Below are positions 62,752 through 64,000 of a stretch of 64,000 bases of DNA, in pieces. The position numbers and the translations under genes are program-made. Below the pieces are notes generated by a model, which had not been told where the DNA came from, ran no database searches, and saw nothing but the letters and a program-made list of their open reading frames with translations. Within the stretch, counting starts at the first letter, position 1; each line of letters starts with the position of its first letter. Origin of the DNA: CAMLJR01 sp964500675 (lineage in GTDB: Bacteria; Pseudomonadota; Gammaproteobacteria; Pseudomonadales; CAMLJR01); contig CAZCNY010000004.1 of NCBI GenBank assembly GCA_964500675.1, positions 186,001 through 250,000 on the forward strand, given 5' to 3'.

Positions 62752-63768
62752 TTATTTTTTATCCCACCGATGCCATTCCGATTTCAACCACGCGTAAAAC
62801 ACCGGTGCGGCGACGACGCCGGCGGGGCCGAACAGTTTTTCCATCAACAGCATCATCACCAGAATTTCGTGCGGTTTGGCGTTGATCTGTTGACCGACGA
62901 AGCGCGCGTTGACGAAGTATTCGAGCTTGTGGATCACGATTAAAAATGCCAGCGAGCCGATCGCGACGATGAGCGATTGGCTCACGCTGATGATCGTGAT
63001 CATCGTGTTTGAAATCAAATTGCCAATCACGGGTAGCAGGCCCGCGATGAAGGTCACCGCGATAAGTGTTTTCGTGAACGGCAGGCGGATGTCGAAGGCG
63101 GGCAGAATCATGAGGAGATAAATGGCGGTGAGCAGCGTGTTGAGCGCGGAAATGCGCACCTGCGCCGAGATCACGCGCCAGAATGCATTTTCTATCGCGA
63201 GAAATTGTTCCAGCAAGCGTGTGCTCACGGGGCCGAGTTTATGTGTCTCGATGCGCGTGCTGATCGCGAACATCGAACCGAGCAAAATACCGATCAACGC
63301 GTAGCCGATATTTTTGAGCGCGCCGAGACCGAACGTGCCGATCTCAGCGGCGTGCTGGCGCAGCAGCGCGCCCGTGCTCGCGAGCAGATCGTCCTGCTGC
63401 GGCAGTTTTTCGCTGATCATGGCCGGCAGCCATGAGCGCGCGGACTCGATGATATCGCTCATCTGCAGCAGCAGATCGTGCACGCCGAGCCGGTTGCGCA
63501 GCAACACGTGCAAACCAAAACCGGCGAGCACCAGCGCCGTCGCGACCAGTATTGCGATCAGCACTACGGCGAACCAGCGCGACTGACCGTGCTGCGCGCC
63601 GCGATCGGTGAGGTGTGAGGAGAGCAGGATCACGAGCGCGTAGACGAGCATGCCCGCGTACATCACCACGATAAGCTTGAGCGCGAGCAGCGAAAAAAAC
63701 AGCAGCGCGGCGCCGATGAAGGCGGCGAAGCGCGCGTGGCGCGGCTGGGCGAACAGATCGGTCAACAT
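62752..63768 (-). CDS. AI-2E family transporter (PerM-like permease)
   Basis: The 338-residue protein has about 8 membrane helices, with the AI-2E family layout: a pair of helices at the start, then a periplasmic middle part (ESARSWLPAMISEKLPQ) and a C-terminal set ending in GPAGVVAAPVFYAWLKSEW. Family members include TqsA and the Na+/H+ antiport-like PerM; the substrate is uncertain. It is convergent with the epoxide hydrolase. Confidence 0.9.
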   Translation of the reverse strand: MLTDLFAQPRHARFAAFIGAALLFFSLLALKLIVVMYAGMLVYALVILLSSHLTDRGAQHGQSRWFAVVLIAILVATALVLAGFGLHVLLRNRLGVHDLLLQMSDIIESARSWLPAMISEKLPQQDDLLASTGALLRQHAAEIGTFGLGALKNIGYALIGILLGSMFAISTRIETHKLGPVSTRLLEQFLAIENAFWRVISAQVRISALNTLLTAIYLLMILPAFDIRLPFTKTLIAVTFIAGLLPVIGNLISNTMITIISVSQSLIVAIGSLAFLIVIHKLEYFVNARFVGQQINAKPHEILVMMLLMEKLFGPAGVVAAPVFYAWLKSEWHRWDKK

Positions 63769-63921
63769 GATTGGATTTCACGATGGAGGTGCTGCATTGT
63801 AGAAAATATTTGGGTGCGATGCGCGCGGCGCGCACGGATATTTTCGCCGGTGTGAAGTGAGTTAGTATTGCGAATCTATTTCGGTCCGCCGAAAAGTGCT
63901 AAAACCGTTGTGAGGAAAACG

Positions 63922-64000
63922 ATGATCAAGACGCTCATGGTGCAAGCGGCATTGTCCGATGCGGCATTGCTCGGCCAGCGCCTCCGGGTGCGCGGCTGGC
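63922..64000 (+). CDS. Start of a hypothetical gene (cut by window end)
   Basis: An ATG at 63922 preceded by TGAGGAAA opens a frame without stop to the end (MIKTLMVQAALSDAALLGQ...). Only 26 residues are visible, so no function is given. Confidence 0.4.
   Translation, partial: MIKTLMVQAALSDAALLGQRLRVRGW

Overview
The window reads as the chromosome of a gammaproteobacterium. The housekeeping genes mutY, yggX, hisB-hisH-hisA-purT-hisF, ctpA-envC-gpmI, a rhodanese gene, grxC, secB, trmL, thiI, glnA, ntrB-ntrC and typA lie close together, much as in the mutY-to-typA segment of Pseudomonas genomes. The host DNA is moderately GC-rich. A PEP-CTERM-like exported protein suggests an environmental species outside the enteric bacteria. 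I cannot name the species.

Layout. 1-4.6 kb: the end of a two-component system (kinase tail plus sigma54-type response regulator) and small or accessory genes. 4.7-12.3 kb: a complete-looking filamentous phage (inovirus) prophage inserted in tRNA-Phe(GAA), with a 46-bp direct repeat at its two ends. It encodes a tyrosine integrase, a Zot-type assembly ATPase, adsorption, minor and major coat proteins, a replication protein, a candidate ssDNA-binding protein and an HTH regulator. 12.4-38.7 kb: host genes for DNA repair, histidine and purine synthesis, cell-envelope maintenance, glycolysis, protein export, tRNA modification, nitrogen control (glnA with NtrC and sigma54 sites, ntrBC), transport and translation-linked GTPase activity. 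38.9-60.6 kb: an integrative mobilizable element in the 3' end of tRNA-Arg(CCG). It carries a large serine recombinase, MobC and relaxase, a coupling protein, ArdA anti-restriction protein, an IS110-family insertion sequence, a Fic protein, a nucleoside-phosphorylase pair and a four-gene Z1-helicase/DNA-methyltransferase module. 60.6-64 kb: host genes again (PEP-CTERM-like protein, epoxide hydrolase, AI-2E-family permease).

How the parts work together. The main result concerns the second element. Joining its two ends in silico at the shared 10-bp core gives an open recombinase frame that runs across the junction, ends 35 codons later and overlaps the mobC start by ATGA. In the circle, a small gene, the recombinase, mobC and the relaxase would form one operon with ATGA overlaps throughout. 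In the chromosome the recombinase instead reads into antisense tRNA-Arg and is cut off from the mob genes. The phage shows a related arrangement: its HTH regulator frame crosses the attachment core, and the integrase stop codon lies in the core.

The best candidates for an undescribed system are the Z1 helicase, small protein, methyltransferase and QxK-nuclease-like module (53.8-58.2 kb), and a cloverleaf-shaped inverted-repeat structure with no unpaired junction bases that sequesters a Shine-Dalgarno sequence (49672-49772). All assignments come from reading sequence and protein motifs; no database search was possible.
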